Assembly (NCBI GenBank): GCA_019187085.1
Contig: JABARS010000001.1
Coordinates: 186,001 to 250,000 of the forward strand
DNA from: Pseudorhodoplanes sp.
GTDB taxonomy: Bacteria > Pseudomonadota > Alphaproteobacteria > Rhizobiales > Xanthobacteraceae
DNA length: 64,000 nucleotides
Direction of reading: 5' to 3'
Shown here piece after piece: positions 16,030-24,379 of the stretch (within the stretch, counting starts at the first letter, position 1; each line of letters begins with the position of its first letter). Made by a program: the position numbers and the translations under genes. The notes under the pieces were generated by a model. The model did no database searches. It was not told where the DNA came from and saw only the letters and a program-made list of their open reading frames with translations.

Positions 16030-16118
16030 ACGACCGGCCGGTATCCCCCCTCCCCCTCGTGTCCGGCCGGTCAATTTGCGGCGTGACGCTGCCTGGGCGG
16101 GTCACGCCGCTTTTCTTT
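16030..16118 (+). ncRNA. Candidate GsrN-like general-stress small RNA
   Basis: About 89 nt between the kinase start (15972) and the phyR stop (16154). Transcription should begin near 16030, 6-7 bases after the EcfG -10 element. The RNA opens at once into a perfect 10-bp hairpin (16032-16041 with 16063-16072) whose 21-nt loop holds CCCCCCTCCCCC. A 5-nt linker leads to a perfect 10-bp terminator stem and TTTTCTTT. The C-rich loop is anti-Shine-Dalgarno in character. GsrN of Caulobacter crescentus is a sigma-T-dependent sRNA that acts through an exposed loop on katG mRNA. Layout and position suggest the same class; homology itself is not tested. Confidence 0.7.
16078..16118 (+). terminator. Intrinsic terminator of the candidate sRNA
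   Basis: Perfect 10-bp stem GCGGCGTGAC/GTCACGCCGC (16078-16087, 16101-16110) with a 13-nt loop, followed by TTTTCTTT on the plus strand only. Read on the minus strand the stem is followed by AAATTG, so it does not serve phyR. Confidence 0.8.
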
Positions 16119-16153
16119 GCGCGGCCGATGGATCGGCGCGGACGCGAAGCCGG

Positions 16154-16954
16154 TCAGGCGCTGCGGCGTTCGGTGCGGCGCGCCTTGCGCTCAAAGAACA
16201 GCGCCTGGCTGACCACGGCGGAGACCGTCGCCGGCTGGAACGGCTTGGCGATGAGGAAGGCAGGTTCCGGCCGTTCGCCGGTCAGGAAGCGTTCGGGATA
16301 GGCGGTGATGAAAATCACCGGCACCTCAAATCCGCGCAGCAGCTCGTTGACGGCGTCGAGACCCGAACTGCCGTCGGCAAGCTGGATATCGGCGAGGATG
16401 AGGCCGGGCCGTTTGGTCTTGGCCAGCGCAAGCGCCTCGTTGTGCGTGCGCGCCACGCCGAGCACACGATGGCCGAGCGATTCGACGAGGCCCTCCAGGT
16501 CCATGGCGATGAACGGCTCGTCCTCGATGATCATGACATCGGTGGCGATTTCGGCGGCCAGCTCACGGCCCGACTCCTCGACCAATGTCCGCAAGGTGGC
16601 GACGTCGCAGTCGAGGATGTCGGCCGCCTCCTGCTCGGAAAAGCCTTCAAGCGCGACGAGCAGGAAAGCCTGCCGCGGCTTCGGCGTAATGCTGCCGAGA
16701 CGCTGTTCGGCCGGCAGTCCCTTCTCGGCGGGGGTGACGACGCCGTTCATGACGACGGAATTCCAGATTTTCGTGAAAAGGCGGTATAAAGATACCCTTG
16801 GCTGGCTGACGGCAGACAGGGCCGAGGGATCCTCTATCAAGGCTTCCAGCGCGGCTGCGACATAGGCATCGCCGGATATCTGGTTTCCGGTGAGCGCACG
16901 GGCATAACGGCGCAAAAACGGCAAATAAGGCGCGATCGTCTGTGAAGCGGACAC
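16154..16954 (-). CDS. phyR: General stress response anti-anti-sigma regulator PhyR
   Basis: A 266-aa hybrid of an ECF-sigma-like domain (~1-135, helices resembling regions 2 and 4) and a C-terminal receiver domain (~137-255). The acidic pocket is IIEDEP, the phospho-acceptor is Asp189 (LILADIQ), and the conserved Lys is in AKPFQ. When phosphorylated, PhyR binds NepR through its sigma-like part and frees EcfG. Translation starts at GTG 16954, with a strong GGGAGGG ribosome-binding site (16968-16962) upstream. Its own EcfG-type promoter gives positive feedback. The GGGAGGG is exactly complementary to the loop of the candidate sRNA next door. Confidence 0.96.
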   Translation of the reverse strand: MSASQTIAPYLPFLRRYARALTGNQISGDAYVAAALEALIEDPSALSAVSQPRVSLYRLFTKIWNSVVMNGVVTPAEKGLPAEQRLGSITPKPRQAFLLVALEGFSEQEAADILDCDVATLRTLVEESGRELAAEIATDVMIIEDEPFIAMDLEGLVESLGHRVLGVARTHNEALALAKTKRPGLILADIQLADGSSGLDAVNELLRGFEVPVIFITAYPERFLTGERPEPAFLIAKPFQPATVSAVVSQALFFERKARRTERRSA

Positions 16955-16989
16955 GAAAAATCCCTCCCATTCACTGAAATCCGGACCTC

Positions 16990-17014
16990 AACGCCGGCGC
17001 GCGAAAAAAGTTCC
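16990..17014 (-). promoter_or_regulatory. EcfG-type promoter of phyR
   Basis: On the minus strand GGAAC (17014-17010), 16 bases, CGTT (16993-16990): exact consensus, ~36 bp from the GTG start. Confidence 0.85.
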
Positions 17015-17022
17015 TGACGACG

Positions 17023-17047
17023 GGAACCGACTTCCATCTCTTACGTT
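17023..17047 (+). promoter_or_regulatory. EcfG-type promoter of nepR-ecfG
   Basis: GGAAC (17023-17027), 16 bases, CGTT (17044-17047): exact consensus, back to back with the phyR promoter. It implies autoregulation of the sigma factor operon. Confidence 0.85.
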
Positions 17048-17108
17048 ATCGGCTCACGCACGGGGAGTCGCCCCACCCCCGACCGGCGGGGCGACTGCGA
17101 GGATCGAG

Positions 17109-17330
17109 ATGACCGAGAAGAAACCAGACAAGTCGCACGTAACGCAGATGCACACAGCACCCTCCGCGGAAAAAGCCCATACCGGGCTCAATCGCGAAAT
17201 TCAGGTCAAGATCGGGCAGCAATTGCGCGCCATGTACGACGGCATCGTGCAGGAGGGGGTCCCTGACCGCTTCGCGGAACTCCTGTCCAAGCTCGACAAA
17301 CCTTCCGAAGACGAGGGAAAAGCCGAATGA
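17109..17330 (+). CDS. nepR: Anti-sigma factor NepR
   Basis: A 73-aa protein with disordered, polar ends and the conserved NepR core (LNREIQVKIGQQLRAMYD, then VQEGVPDRFAELLSKLD), which forms two helices. NepR holds EcfG inactive in unstressed cells and is captured by phosphorylated PhyR. The stop codon overlaps the ecfG start (ATGA), so both are translated from the same EcfG-driven message and their ratio is probably kept by coupling. Confidence 0.95.
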   Translation: MTEKKPDKSHVTQMHTAPSAEKAHTGLNREIQVKIGQQLRAMYDGIVQEGVPDRFAELLSKLDKPSEDEGKAE

Positions 17331-17875
17331 AGCTGGATCCCGCCCTTCGCGACCAGATTCTTTCCGCGGTGCCGAGCCTGCGCGCGTTCGCCATTTCGCT
17401 GTCCGGCAACGTGGACCGTGCCGACGACCTCGTGCAGGAAACCATGCTGCGCGCGCTCGCCAATATCCATTCCTTCCAGCCCGGCACCAACATGAACGCC
17501 TGGCTGTTCACGATCCTGCGCAACCTGTTCCGCTCCGAATACCGCAAGCGCAAGCGCGAGGTGGAAGATACCGACGGCACCTATGCCGAACAGCTGAAAT
17601 CGCACCCCGAGCAGCTTGGCCGCATCGAGTTCGAGGAATTCCGCCACGCCCTGGCGCAACTGCCGGACGAACAGCGCGAGGCGCTGATTCTGGTCGGCGC
17701 GTCGGGATTTTCCTACGAGGAGGCCGCCACGATCTGCGGCTGCGCGGTCGGCACGATCAAGAGCCGCGTGAACCGGGCGCGCAACCGGCTCGCCAGGTTG
17801 CTCGCCGTGGACAATGTGGACGAGTTCGGACCCGATACGGCAACGCGCGCGGTGCTCGCCGGCAATGACCGCTAA
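17327..17875 (+). CDS. ecfG: General stress ECF sigma factor EcfG
   Basis: A 182-aa ECF sigma factor of the EcfG (ECF15) group. Region 2 spans ~18-80, with DDLVQETMLRALANIHSF and the following NAWLFTILRNLFRSEYRKR. Region 4 (~108-170) contains LPDEQREALILVGASGFSYEEAA and the recognition helix GTIKSRVNRARNRL. It directs RNA polymerase to the GGAAC-N16/17-CGTT promoters listed nearby. It overlaps nepR by 4 bp. Confidence 0.95.
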   Translation: MKLDPALRDQILSAVPSLRAFAISLSGNVDRADDLVQETMLRALANIHSFQPGTNMNAWLFTILRNLFRSEYRKRKREVEDTDGTYAEQLKSHPEQLGRIEFEEFRHALAQLPDEQREALILVGASGFSYEEAATICGCAVGTIKSRVNRARNRLARLLAVDNVDEFGPDTATRAVLAGNDR

Positions 17876-17880
17876 AGCGG

Positions 17881-17904
17881 GATGACATCGTTTCGCATGT
17901 CATC
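17881..17904. repeat. Inverted repeat after ecfG
   Basis: Perfect 8-bp arms GATGACAT/ATGTCATC with an 8-nt loop, starting 5 bp after the ecfG stop. There is no T run, so it is an RNA-end hairpin or a protein site rather than a clear terminator. Confidence 0.45.
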
Positions 17905-18011
17905 GCGCCTTGGCTGTCCGCGTGCGTGAGCACGACCGAACGCGATCCTGCCCGCGGTACGCCTTCCCGGGATCATCTGGCTCAGCCATTCAGACATGAA
18001 GCGGGGTTGAC

Positions 18012-18467
18012 ATGGCGCGTCGTCGTATCCGTTCCATGAAAGTACCGCGGCAGCCGAGGCAGGGCTGGTTCGCATATCTCGCGGGAAAAGCGGCCCACTT
18101 TGCCGGACGTGCGGCGACCTTTTTTCTGGCGGCGGCGCTGGTGATAATCTGGGGGCTGACGGGCCCGCTGTTCGACTTCAGCGACACTTGGCAGCTCGTG
18201 ATCAACACATCGACGACCATCGTGACGTTCCTGATGGTTTTCCTGATCCAGAATACGCAAAACCGCGACACGATCGCGCTCCAGGTCAAACTCGACGCGC
18301 TGATCTTCGCAAACCACGGCACCGCCAACAGGCTCGCCGCTGCAGAGCTGATGTCGGACCGCGAGCTCGAACACCTGCATGACGAATACAGCAAGCGCGC
18401 CGCGCACATGCTGGCGACGCTTGAACGCCACCGCTCTTCGACAAAGTCCAAACGTCGCAAGACATGA
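18012..18467 (+). CDS. Low-affinity iron permease-family membrane protein
   Basis: A 151-aa protein with a very basic N-terminus and two hydrophobic helices (ATFFLAAALVIIWGLTG and LVINTSTTIVTFLMVFLIQN), followed by QNRDTIALQVKLDALI. This matches the bacterial branch of the low-affinity iron permease family named after yeast Fet4. Transport activity in bacteria is not well shown, so the name is by family. It follows ecfG by 136 bp but has no EcfG-type promoter that I can find. Confidence 0.75.
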   Translation: MARRRIRSMKVPRQPRQGWFAYLAGKAAHFAGRAATFFLAAALVIIWGLTGPLFDFSDTWQLVINTSTTIVTFLMVFLIQNTQNRDTIALQVKLDALIFANHGTANRLAAAELMSDRELEHLHDEYSKRAAHMLATLERHRSSTKSKRRKT

Positions 18468-18516
18468 GGCGGCGCCCGCCCGCGGCAATGCATCGCGCGC
18501 AGGCCGCGCGACCGGT

Positions 18517-19398
18517 TCAGGTCTGGCAAACCGGACAATAAAAGGTCGAGCGCCCCGCCTGCACGATCCGCCGCACCCTGCCCTTGCAAGCGCGCGTCGG
18601 ACAGGGCTCGCCCTCGCGGTCGTAAACCCGGAAAGAATGCTGGAAATCACCAAGCGTTCCGTCGGTGCGGCGATGGTCGCGCAGCGACGAGCCGCCGGCC
18701 TTGATCGCCTCGACCAGCACGGCCTTGATGGCGTCGGCGAGACGTTCGGCCTTCTCGTTCGGCCGGCTCATCTTGTCGGCGATGGTGGAGGCGAGGCGGC
18801 GCGGCGAAAGCCGCGCGCGGTTGAGCGCCTCGCAAACATAGATGTTGCCGAGCCCGGCCACGAGACGCTGGTCGCCGAGCGCGGCCTTGAGCGAGGTCTT
18901 CTTGCCGCGGCAGGCCTTTGCCAGCAGTTCGGCGCCGAATGCATTGCCGAGCGGCTCCGGACCGAGCGAGCGCAGCAGCGGCTCGCGGTCGAGATCGGCG
19001 CGCGGCACGATCTTCATGCAACCGAACCGGCGCGGATCGTTGAACGTGACGCGCGCGCCCGAGGACATGTGGAACACGATATGATCATGCGCTTCGGCCT
19101 TGGAGCGCTCATGATGGTAGGCGCCCGGCGTCGTTTCGCGATCCTCCTGCGCCATGCGGAACGAGCCCGACATTCCCAGATGCATGATGAGCACGTCGCC
19201 GGACGACAGATCGGCGAGCAGATACTTCGCCCGGCGGCCGAGCCCGGTCACGGTCTTGCCTTCCAGCCGGGCGGCGAAATCCTTCGGCAGCCGCCACCGC
19301 AAATCGTGGCGCCGCACCTCCACCTTGCGGAAGCGGGCACCCTCCATAACCGGCGCGAGCCCTCGCCGGACGGTTTCCACCTCGGGCAATTCGGGCAT
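18517..19398 (-). CDS. mutM: Formamidopyrimidine-DNA glycosylase
   Basis: Bifunctional base-excision repair enzyme that removes 8-oxoguanine and formamidopyrimidines and nicks the strand. The 293-aa protein begins [13 protein letters not shown], where the N-terminal proline after Met is the catalytic nucleophile. It ends in a zinc finger ([12 protein letters not shown], then FYCPVCQT). ATG 19398 is required because it exposes that proline. It is divergent from ubiE. Confidence 0.96.
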   Translation of the reverse strand: MPELPEVETVRRGLAPVMEGARFRKVEVRRHDLRWRLPKDFAARLEGKTVTGLGRRAKYLLADLSSGDVLIMHLGMSGSFRMAQEDRETTPGAYHHERSKAEAHDHIVFHMSSGARVTFNDPRRFGCMKIVPRADLDREPLLRSLGPEPLGNAFGAELLAKACRGKKTSLKAALGDQRLVAGLGNIYVCEALNRARLSPRRLASTIADKMSRPNEKAERLADAIKAVLVEAIKAGGSSLRDHRRTDGTLGDFQHSFRVYDREGEPCPTRACKGRVRRIVQAGRSTFYCPVCQT

Positions 19399-19582
19399 CG
19401 ATTGCGTTCCTCTCCCTTCATGGGCCGCCGGCGGTCCACGCATGCGGCGCGTCGTCGCCGAAAGCCGTAAACCGAATTGACATGCGGGCTACCTTCCGGC
19501 ACCCGGATGCGCGGAATGCCGCCGGCGCCTTTGTAGCCTTGCGCGCAGCCCCGCGCTATCGTCCCGCCGACAGGATCGTCCG

Positions 19583-20347
19583 ATGACCGCCACCACCGAC
19601 CAGCAGACCGATTTCGGCTTTCGCCAGGTCCCGCTCGTGGACAAGCAGACGCTGGTCGATGACGTCTTCCACAAGGTCGCCCGCCGCTACGACCTGATGA
19701 ACGACCTGATGTCGGGCGGCCTGCACCGGGCCTGGAAAGACCATCTGGTCACCGCGCTTAATCCGCCGCGCGGCGAGCGCTCCTTTCATCTGCTCGACGT
19801 GGCCGGCGGCACCGGCGACATCGCAATGCGGGTTATGGAGGCGGGCGGGCCCAACACCCAGGTCACGGTGCTCGACATCAATGCCGACATGCTCGCGGTC
19901 GGGCGGGACCGGGCGGCGCAGCGCGGGCTTGCCTCCGGGATCGAATTCACCGAAGGCAACGCCGAAGCGCTGCCCTTTGCGGACCGCACCTTCGATGCCT
20001 ACACGATCGCATTCGGCATCCGCAACGTGCCGCGGATCGACGCCGCGCTGCGCGAGGCCTGCCGCGTGCTGCGGCCGGGCGGACATTTCCTGTGCCTCGA
20101 ATTCTCCTCAGTGGACGTTCCGTTCCTTGACCGCCTGTATGAACTGTATTCGTTCAATGCCATTCCCGCGATCGGACAGGCCGTGGCCGGCGATGCGGAG
20201 GCCTATCGCTATCTTGTCGAGTCGATCCAGATGTTCCCCAAGCCCGAACGATTTTCCGCCATGATCCGCGCAGCCGGATTCTCGCGCGTAAGTCATACGC
20301 CGATGTCCGGCGGCATCGTCGCCCTGCATTCGGCGTGGCGTTGCTGA
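19583..20347 (+). CDS. ubiE: Ubiquinone/menaquinone biosynthesis C-methyltransferase
   Basis: SAM-dependent C-methyltransferase of ubiquinone synthesis, 254 aa. The family signatures are [20 protein letters not shown] near residue 32 and the SAM site [35 protein letters not shown] and NVPRID are further conserved blocks. It is followed 25 bp later by ubiB, giving a two-gene ubiquinone unit that matches the polyprenyl diphosphate synthase elsewhere in the window. Confidence 0.96.
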   Translation: MTATTDQQTDFGFRQVPLVDKQTLVDDVFHKVARRYDLMNDLMSGGLHRAWKDHLVTALNPPRGERSFHLLDVAGGTGDIAMRVMEAGGPNTQVTVLDINADMLAVGRDRAAQRGLASGIEFTEGNAEALPFADRTFDAYTIAFGIRNVPRIDAALREACRVLRPGGHFLCLEFSSVDVPFLDRLYELYSFNAIPAIGQAVAGDAEAYRYLVESIQMFPKPERFSAMIRAAGFSRVSHTPMSGGIVALHSAWRC

Positions 20348-20372
20348 AACCGCCCGACTCCCGCATCGGCTC

Positions 20373-21944
20373 GTGATCTCCTTCCTCACCCATTCGTTCC
20401 GCCTCGCCCGCGCCGGCTTCGTGTTTGCGCGCGAAGGCGTGTTCTCGCTGGTCGATCCGCAGGCCGTGCCGCCCACGTTGCGCGCCGGGCTCTATCTCGC
20501 GCACCTCATCGAGCGGCCGGGCGCGCACGGCATCACGAACCGCCTGTCGGCGGCGCTCACGCAGCTCGGCCCGACCTATGTCAAGCTTGGGCAGTTCCTG
20601 GCGACGCGGCCGGACATTGTCGGGATATCTCTCGCGCGCGATCTGGAAACCCTGCAGGACAAGATGCCGCCTTTCCCGCAGGCGCAGGCGCAGGAGGCGG
20701 TCGAGAAAGCCTTCGGCCAACCGCTCGGGAAGATATTCGCCACCTTCGGCCCGGCAGTAGCCGCAGCCTCCATCGCGCAGGTCCACCGCGCGGAAATCGA
20801 GACGCCGGAGGGACGGCAGGCGGTCGCCGTGAAGGTGCTGCGGCCAGGGATCGAGCGGCGTTTCAAGACCGACCAGGACGCCTTTCTCTACGTGGCACGG
20901 CTTGCGGAAGACTTCTCCGCCGAGGCGCAGCGGCTGCGCCTGATCGAGACCGCCGCAACGCTGCGCCGGTCGGTGGCGCTCGAAATGGATTTGCGGCTGG
21001 AGGCGGCGGCGCTGTCGGAGATGGCGGAGAACACGCGCGACGATCCGGATTTCCGCGTGCCGACGATCGACTGGGAGCGCACCGCCAAGGACGTGCTGAC
21101 GCTGGAATGGATCGAGGGCACGCATCTGTCCGATCACGAGACGCTGCGCGCCAAGGGCTTCGACCTGCCGCAGCTCGGCCGCGCCGTGATCCAGACGTTT
21201 CTTCGTCACGCGCTGCGCGACGGCTTCTTCCATGCCGACATGCATCCGGGCAATCTGTTCGTCGACGATGCCGGCCGGCTGGTGGCCGTGGATTTCGGCA
21301 TCATGGGCCGGCTCGGCCTCAAGGAGCGGCGTTTCCTCGCCGAAATCCTGTACGGCTTCATCACGCGCAACTATCGCCGCACGGCGGAGATTCATTTCGA
21401 GGCCGGCTATGTGCCTGCCCACCATTCGGTCGAGAGTTTCGCGCAGGCCATCCGCGCGATCGGCGAGCCGATCCATAACCGCACGGCCGAAGAAATCTCG
21501 ATGGCGCGTCTGCTGATGCTGCTGTTCGAGGTGACCGGCCTGTTCGACATGCGCACGCGCACCGAACTGCTGCTGCTGCAAAAGACGATGGTCGTGGTCG
21601 AAGGCGTAGCCCGCTCGCTCGATCCCAAACTCGACATGTGGACCACTGCCGAGCCCGTGGTGCGCGAATGGATCGAGCGGCATCTCGGGCCGGCCGGCCG
21701 CATCGAGGGCGCGGTCGAAGGCGTCAGCGAGATCGGCCGCTTCGTGTCCGGCGTCCCGGTTCTGCTCGCGCGCGGAGCGACGCTCGTCGAGCAGCTCGAC
21801 GCCATCACCCGCAACGGCCTTGTCCTGGCGCCGGAGACGGTCGAGGCCATCGGCCGTGCCGAGGCGAACCGCAACCGCTGGACGGTGCGCGCGCTATGGG
21901 CGATTGCCGGGCTTCTGGCCTATCTTGCTTATCTGATCCGTTAG
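20373..21944 (+). CDS. ubiB: Ubiquinone biosynthesis regulatory kinase-like protein
   Basis: A 523-aa UbiB/ADCK-family atypical kinase needed for ubiquinone synthesis, likely acting on lipid-bound intermediates at the membrane. The KxGQ motif is YVKLGQFLATRPD. The A-rich loop that replaces the P-loop is AAASIAQVHRA, the ATP-binding Lys is in VAVKVLRPG, and the catalytic and metal sites are FFHADMHPGN and DFGIMGRL. A C-terminal hydrophobic segment (ALWAIAGLLAYLAYLI) anchors it. The start codon is GTG 20373. Confidence 0.95.
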   Translation: MISFLTHSFRLARAGFVFAREGVFSLVDPQAVPPTLRAGLYLAHLIERPGAHGITNRLSAALTQLGPTYVKLGQFLATRPDIVGISLARDLETLQDKMPPFPQAQAQEAVEKAFGQPLGKIFATFGPAVAAASIAQVHRAEIETPEGRQAVAVKVLRPGIERRFKTDQDAFLYVARLAEDFSAEAQRLRLIETAATLRRSVALEMDLRLEAAALSEMAENTRDDPDFRVPTIDWERTAKDVLTLEWIEGTHLSDHETLRAKGFDLPQLGRAVIQTFLRHALRDGFFHADMHPGNLFVDDAGRLVAVDFGIMGRLGLKERRFLAEILYGFITRNYRRTAEIHFEAGYVPAHHSVESFAQAIRAIGEPIHNRTAEEISMARLLMLLFEVTGLFDMRTRTELLLLQKTMVVVEGVARSLDPKLDMWTTAEPVVREWIERHLGPAGRIEGAVEGVSEIGRFVSGVPVLLARGATLVEQLDAITRNGLVLAPETVEAIGRAEANRNRWTVRALWAIAGLLAYLAYLIR

Positions 21945-22029
21945 CCCATTAACCATAGCCGGCCAGACGGGTAGACTAATCTGGTAATCGGGCCGAAGGC
22001 TGGCGCGGACGCGGGCGGTGACAAGTGTC

Positions 22030-23238
22030 ATGCTGAAAGACAGGCGCATTCTGCTGGTGATCGGGGGCGGGATCGCAGCCTACAAATCGCTCGATCTCAT
22101 CCGCCGATTGCGCGAGCGGGGCGCGCACGTGCGCTGCGCCGTGACCAAGGCCGGACAGGAATTCGTGACCCCGCTGTCGATCGGCGCCCTGTGCGGCGGA
22201 CGCGCCTTCACCGACCTGTTCGATGTCCAGAGCGAATTCGATGTCGGACATATCCGGCTCGCGCGCGACACTGACATAGTAGTCGTTGCGCCCGCAACCG
22301 CCGATCTGGTGGCAAAGATGGCAGGCGGCCATGCCGACGACCTCGCGTCGACGGTGCTGCTCGCGACCGACAAGCCGGTGCTGCTGGCCCCGGCCATGAA
22401 TCCGCGCATGTGGGACAACCGCGCGACACAGCGCAACGTCGAGCAGCTCAAGGCTGACGGCCGGCACTTTGTTGGCCCGAATACCGGCGAGATGGCCGAA
22501 GCCAACGAAGCCGGTATCGGCCGCATGGCGGAGCCGCTCGAAATCGTCGCCGCGATCGAAGGTCTGCTCGCCTCGCCTGCGGCGGCCGGACCGCTCGCGG
22601 GCAGGCACGTGCTTATCACCTCCGGACCGACCCACGAGCCGATCGATCCGGTGCGCTACATCGCCAACCGCTCCTCGGGCAAACAGGGCCATGCGATCGC
22701 TTCAGCCGCCGCGCGCGCCGGCGCGCGCGTCACGCTGATTTCGGGGCCGGTGCATCTGCCGGATCCGGCCGGCGTGCATGTCGTGAAAGTGGAAACCGCG
22801 CGCGAAATGATGCAGGCGGTGGAGAAGGCGCTCCCGGCCGATGTCGGCATCTTTGCCGCGGCCGTCGCCGACTGGGGAATCGACGCCCCCGGCGCACAGA
22901 AGATGAAGAAGGGCCGCAGCGGACCGCCGCAATTGTCGCTCACGGAAAACCCGGACATCCTGGCGACTGTCGCCGCCCGAAAGAGCGCGCGGCCGCGCCT
23001 TGTGATCGGCTTTGCCGCCGAAACCGAAAACGTCATCGAGCACGCGCGGGCGAAACTGCAGCGCAAGGGTTGCGACTGGATCGTCGCCAACGACGTCTCC
23101 CCGCAGACCGGAGTCATGGGCGGCGATCGCAACAGCGTGCATCTTGTCACCGGCGCAGGCATCGAATCCTGGCCGCAGCAATCCAAGGACGCGGTGGCGC
23201 GCGCGCTGGTCGCGAAGATCGCGGCTGCGCTGTCATGA
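22030..23238 (+). CDS. coaBC: Bifunctional phosphopantothenoylcysteine decarboxylase/synthetase
   Basis: Catalyses two steps of coenzyme A synthesis from phosphopantothenate. The N-terminal flavin-dependent CoaC part (1-~185) has [16 protein letters not shown], the HIRLARD segment with its active-site His, and the APAMNPRMW loop. The C-terminal CoaB part has [20 protein letters not shown], and the catalytic KMKK and NDVS segments. ATG 22030 gives 402 aa; GTG 22018 would add four residues. It overlaps dut by 4 bp, a linkage common in proteobacteria. Confidence 0.95.
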   Translation: MLKDRRILLVIGGGIAAYKSLDLIRRLRERGAHVRCAVTKAGQEFVTPLSIGALCGGRAFTDLFDVQSEFDVGHIRLARDTDIVVVAPATADLVAKMAGGHADDLASTVLLATDKPVLLAPAMNPRMWDNRATQRNVEQLKADGRHFVGPNTGEMAEANEAGIGRMAEPLEIVAAIEGLLASPAAAGPLAGRHVLITSGPTHEPIDPVRYIANRSSGKQGHAIASAAARAGARVTLISGPVHLPDPAGVHVVKVETAREMMQAVEKALPADVGIFAAAVADWGIDAPGAQKMKKGRSGPPQLSLTENPDILATVAARKSARPRLVIGFAAETENVIEHARAKLQRKGCDWIVANDVSPQTGVMGGDRNSVHLVTGAGIESWPQQSKDAVARALVAKIAAALS

Positions 23239-23708
23239 GCGCGGCGGTTCCGGTTCCTGTCCGCCGCCTGCCGCACGCGGCCGATCTGCCGCTTCCGGCC
23301 TATCAAAGCGCCGGCGCCGCCGGACTCGATCTGCTCGCCGCGGTGCCAGCCGAGCGACCGCTGACGATCGCGCCCGGCGCATTCGTTTCCGTGCCCACCG
23401 GCATCGCAATCGCGTTGCCCGCAGGTTTCGAAGCGCAGGTGCGCCCGCGTTCGGGGCTCGCCGCGCGCAACGGCATCACGGTGCTCAATTCGCCTGGCAC
23501 AATCGATCCCGATTACAGGGGTGAAATCGGAGTCGTTCTAATCAATCACGGCGCGTCGGCGTTCGTCGTGACGCGCGGAATGCGGATCGCGCAGCTTGTG
23601 ATTGCTCCCTATGTGTTTGCGAATTTCGAGGTCGTCGATGCGCTCGACGAAACTACGCGCGGAGACAGTGGTTTTGGCTCCACCGGTTTGAAAACACGGG
23701 GATTTTAG
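23235..23708 (+). CDS. dut: Deoxyuridine 5'-triphosphate nucleotidohydrolase
   Basis: Hydrolyses dUTP to dUMP, keeping uracil out of DNA and feeding thymidylate synthesis. The 157-aa trimeric-type enzyme shows all five motifs: [38 protein letters not shown], and the C-terminal [10 protein letters not shown] arm that closes over the active site. ATG 23235 overlaps the coaBC stop. It complements the uracil-DNA glycosylase at the left end of the window. Confidence 0.96.
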   Translation: MSAAVPVPVRRLPHAADLPLPAYQSAGAAGLDLLAAVPAERPLTIAPGAFVSVPTGIAIALPAGFEAQVRPRSGLAARNGITVLNSPGTIDPDYRGEIGVVLINHGASAFVVTRGMRIAQLVIAPYVFANFEVVDALDETTRGDSGFGSTGLKTRGF

Positions 23709-23734
23709 ACGCGAAAGGCTGGACCTCGCGGCAA

Positions 23735-23766
23735 GTGATATATTAGCGTTATGCGCCATAAATCAC
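23735..23766. promoter_or_regulatory. Palindromic candidate operator before the Rrf2 gene
   Basis: Arms GTGATATAT (23735-23743) and ATAAATCAC (23758-23766) match at 8 of 9 positions as an inverted repeat around a 14-bp centre. The AT-rich site ends 13 bp before the regulator start, where an autoregulated repressor would bind. Confidence 0.45.
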
Positions 23767-23778
23767 CGAGGGCGTTCA

Positions 23779-24186
23779 ATGTTGCTTTCCCGCAAGGGCG
23801 TGCTTGCTGTTGCCGCGGTGATCGATGTAGCGCTTAACTCGGAAGAGCGGCCGGTTTCGGCCAAGGCGCTTGCAAGCCGGCACGGCCTTCCGCCACGCCA
23901 TCTCGAGCCCGTTCTGCAGGCGCTGGTGCATGACGGCATCCTGCGCGGCGTACGCGGGCCGCGCGGCGGCTATGAGCTCGGGCGCGAGCAGCAATCGATT
24001 ACGGCAGCCGAAATCCTGCGCGCCGCCGGCACGGTCGACGATTCCGCCGACCACCAGCTGCCGATCGACGGCCTCGTCGGCGAGGTCGTGCTCCCCGCCA
24101 TCGCGCAGGCCGAACGCGTTTTCTCCGCCGCGCTCGGAGAGATCAGCGTCGAGGATCTGGTAATCCGTGCCTCCGTCAAGCGCTGA
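23779..24186 (+). CDS. Rrf2-family transcriptional regulator without cysteines
   Basis: A 135-aa winged-helix regulator of the Rrf2 family. The DNA-binding part (1-~75) includes VSAKALASRHGLPPRHLEPVL and the wing GVRGPRGGYELGR. Many Rrf2 proteins (IscR, NsrR, RirA) bind an Fe-S cluster through three cysteines near residues 90-110. This protein has no cysteine at all, so it must sense something else or act constitutively. The target genes are unknown. A palindrome just upstream may be its own operator. Confidence 0.85.
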   Translation: MLLSRKGVLAVAAVIDVALNSEERPVSAKALASRHGLPPRHLEPVLQALVHDGILRGVRGPRGGYELGREQQSITAAEILRAAGTVDDSADHQLPIDGLVGEVVLPAIAQAERVFSAALGEISVEDLVIRASVKR

Positions 24187-24379
24187 GCCGATCCCTTCGC
24201 TCCGCAATCGCCTGTTCACGGTCTGGACTCTTGGCCCGCCGGCCGTGGGCGCTAAAGTTGGGTGATTCGCAGGCGCCCACGCGTCATGCGGCGGCTGTTC
24301 TCGCGTCAAACTGTTAGTTTCCATCAGCTTTCCGGACAACGGAAGGCGCGAGCGGCCCTTGGGCAACGGACATGCGGGC

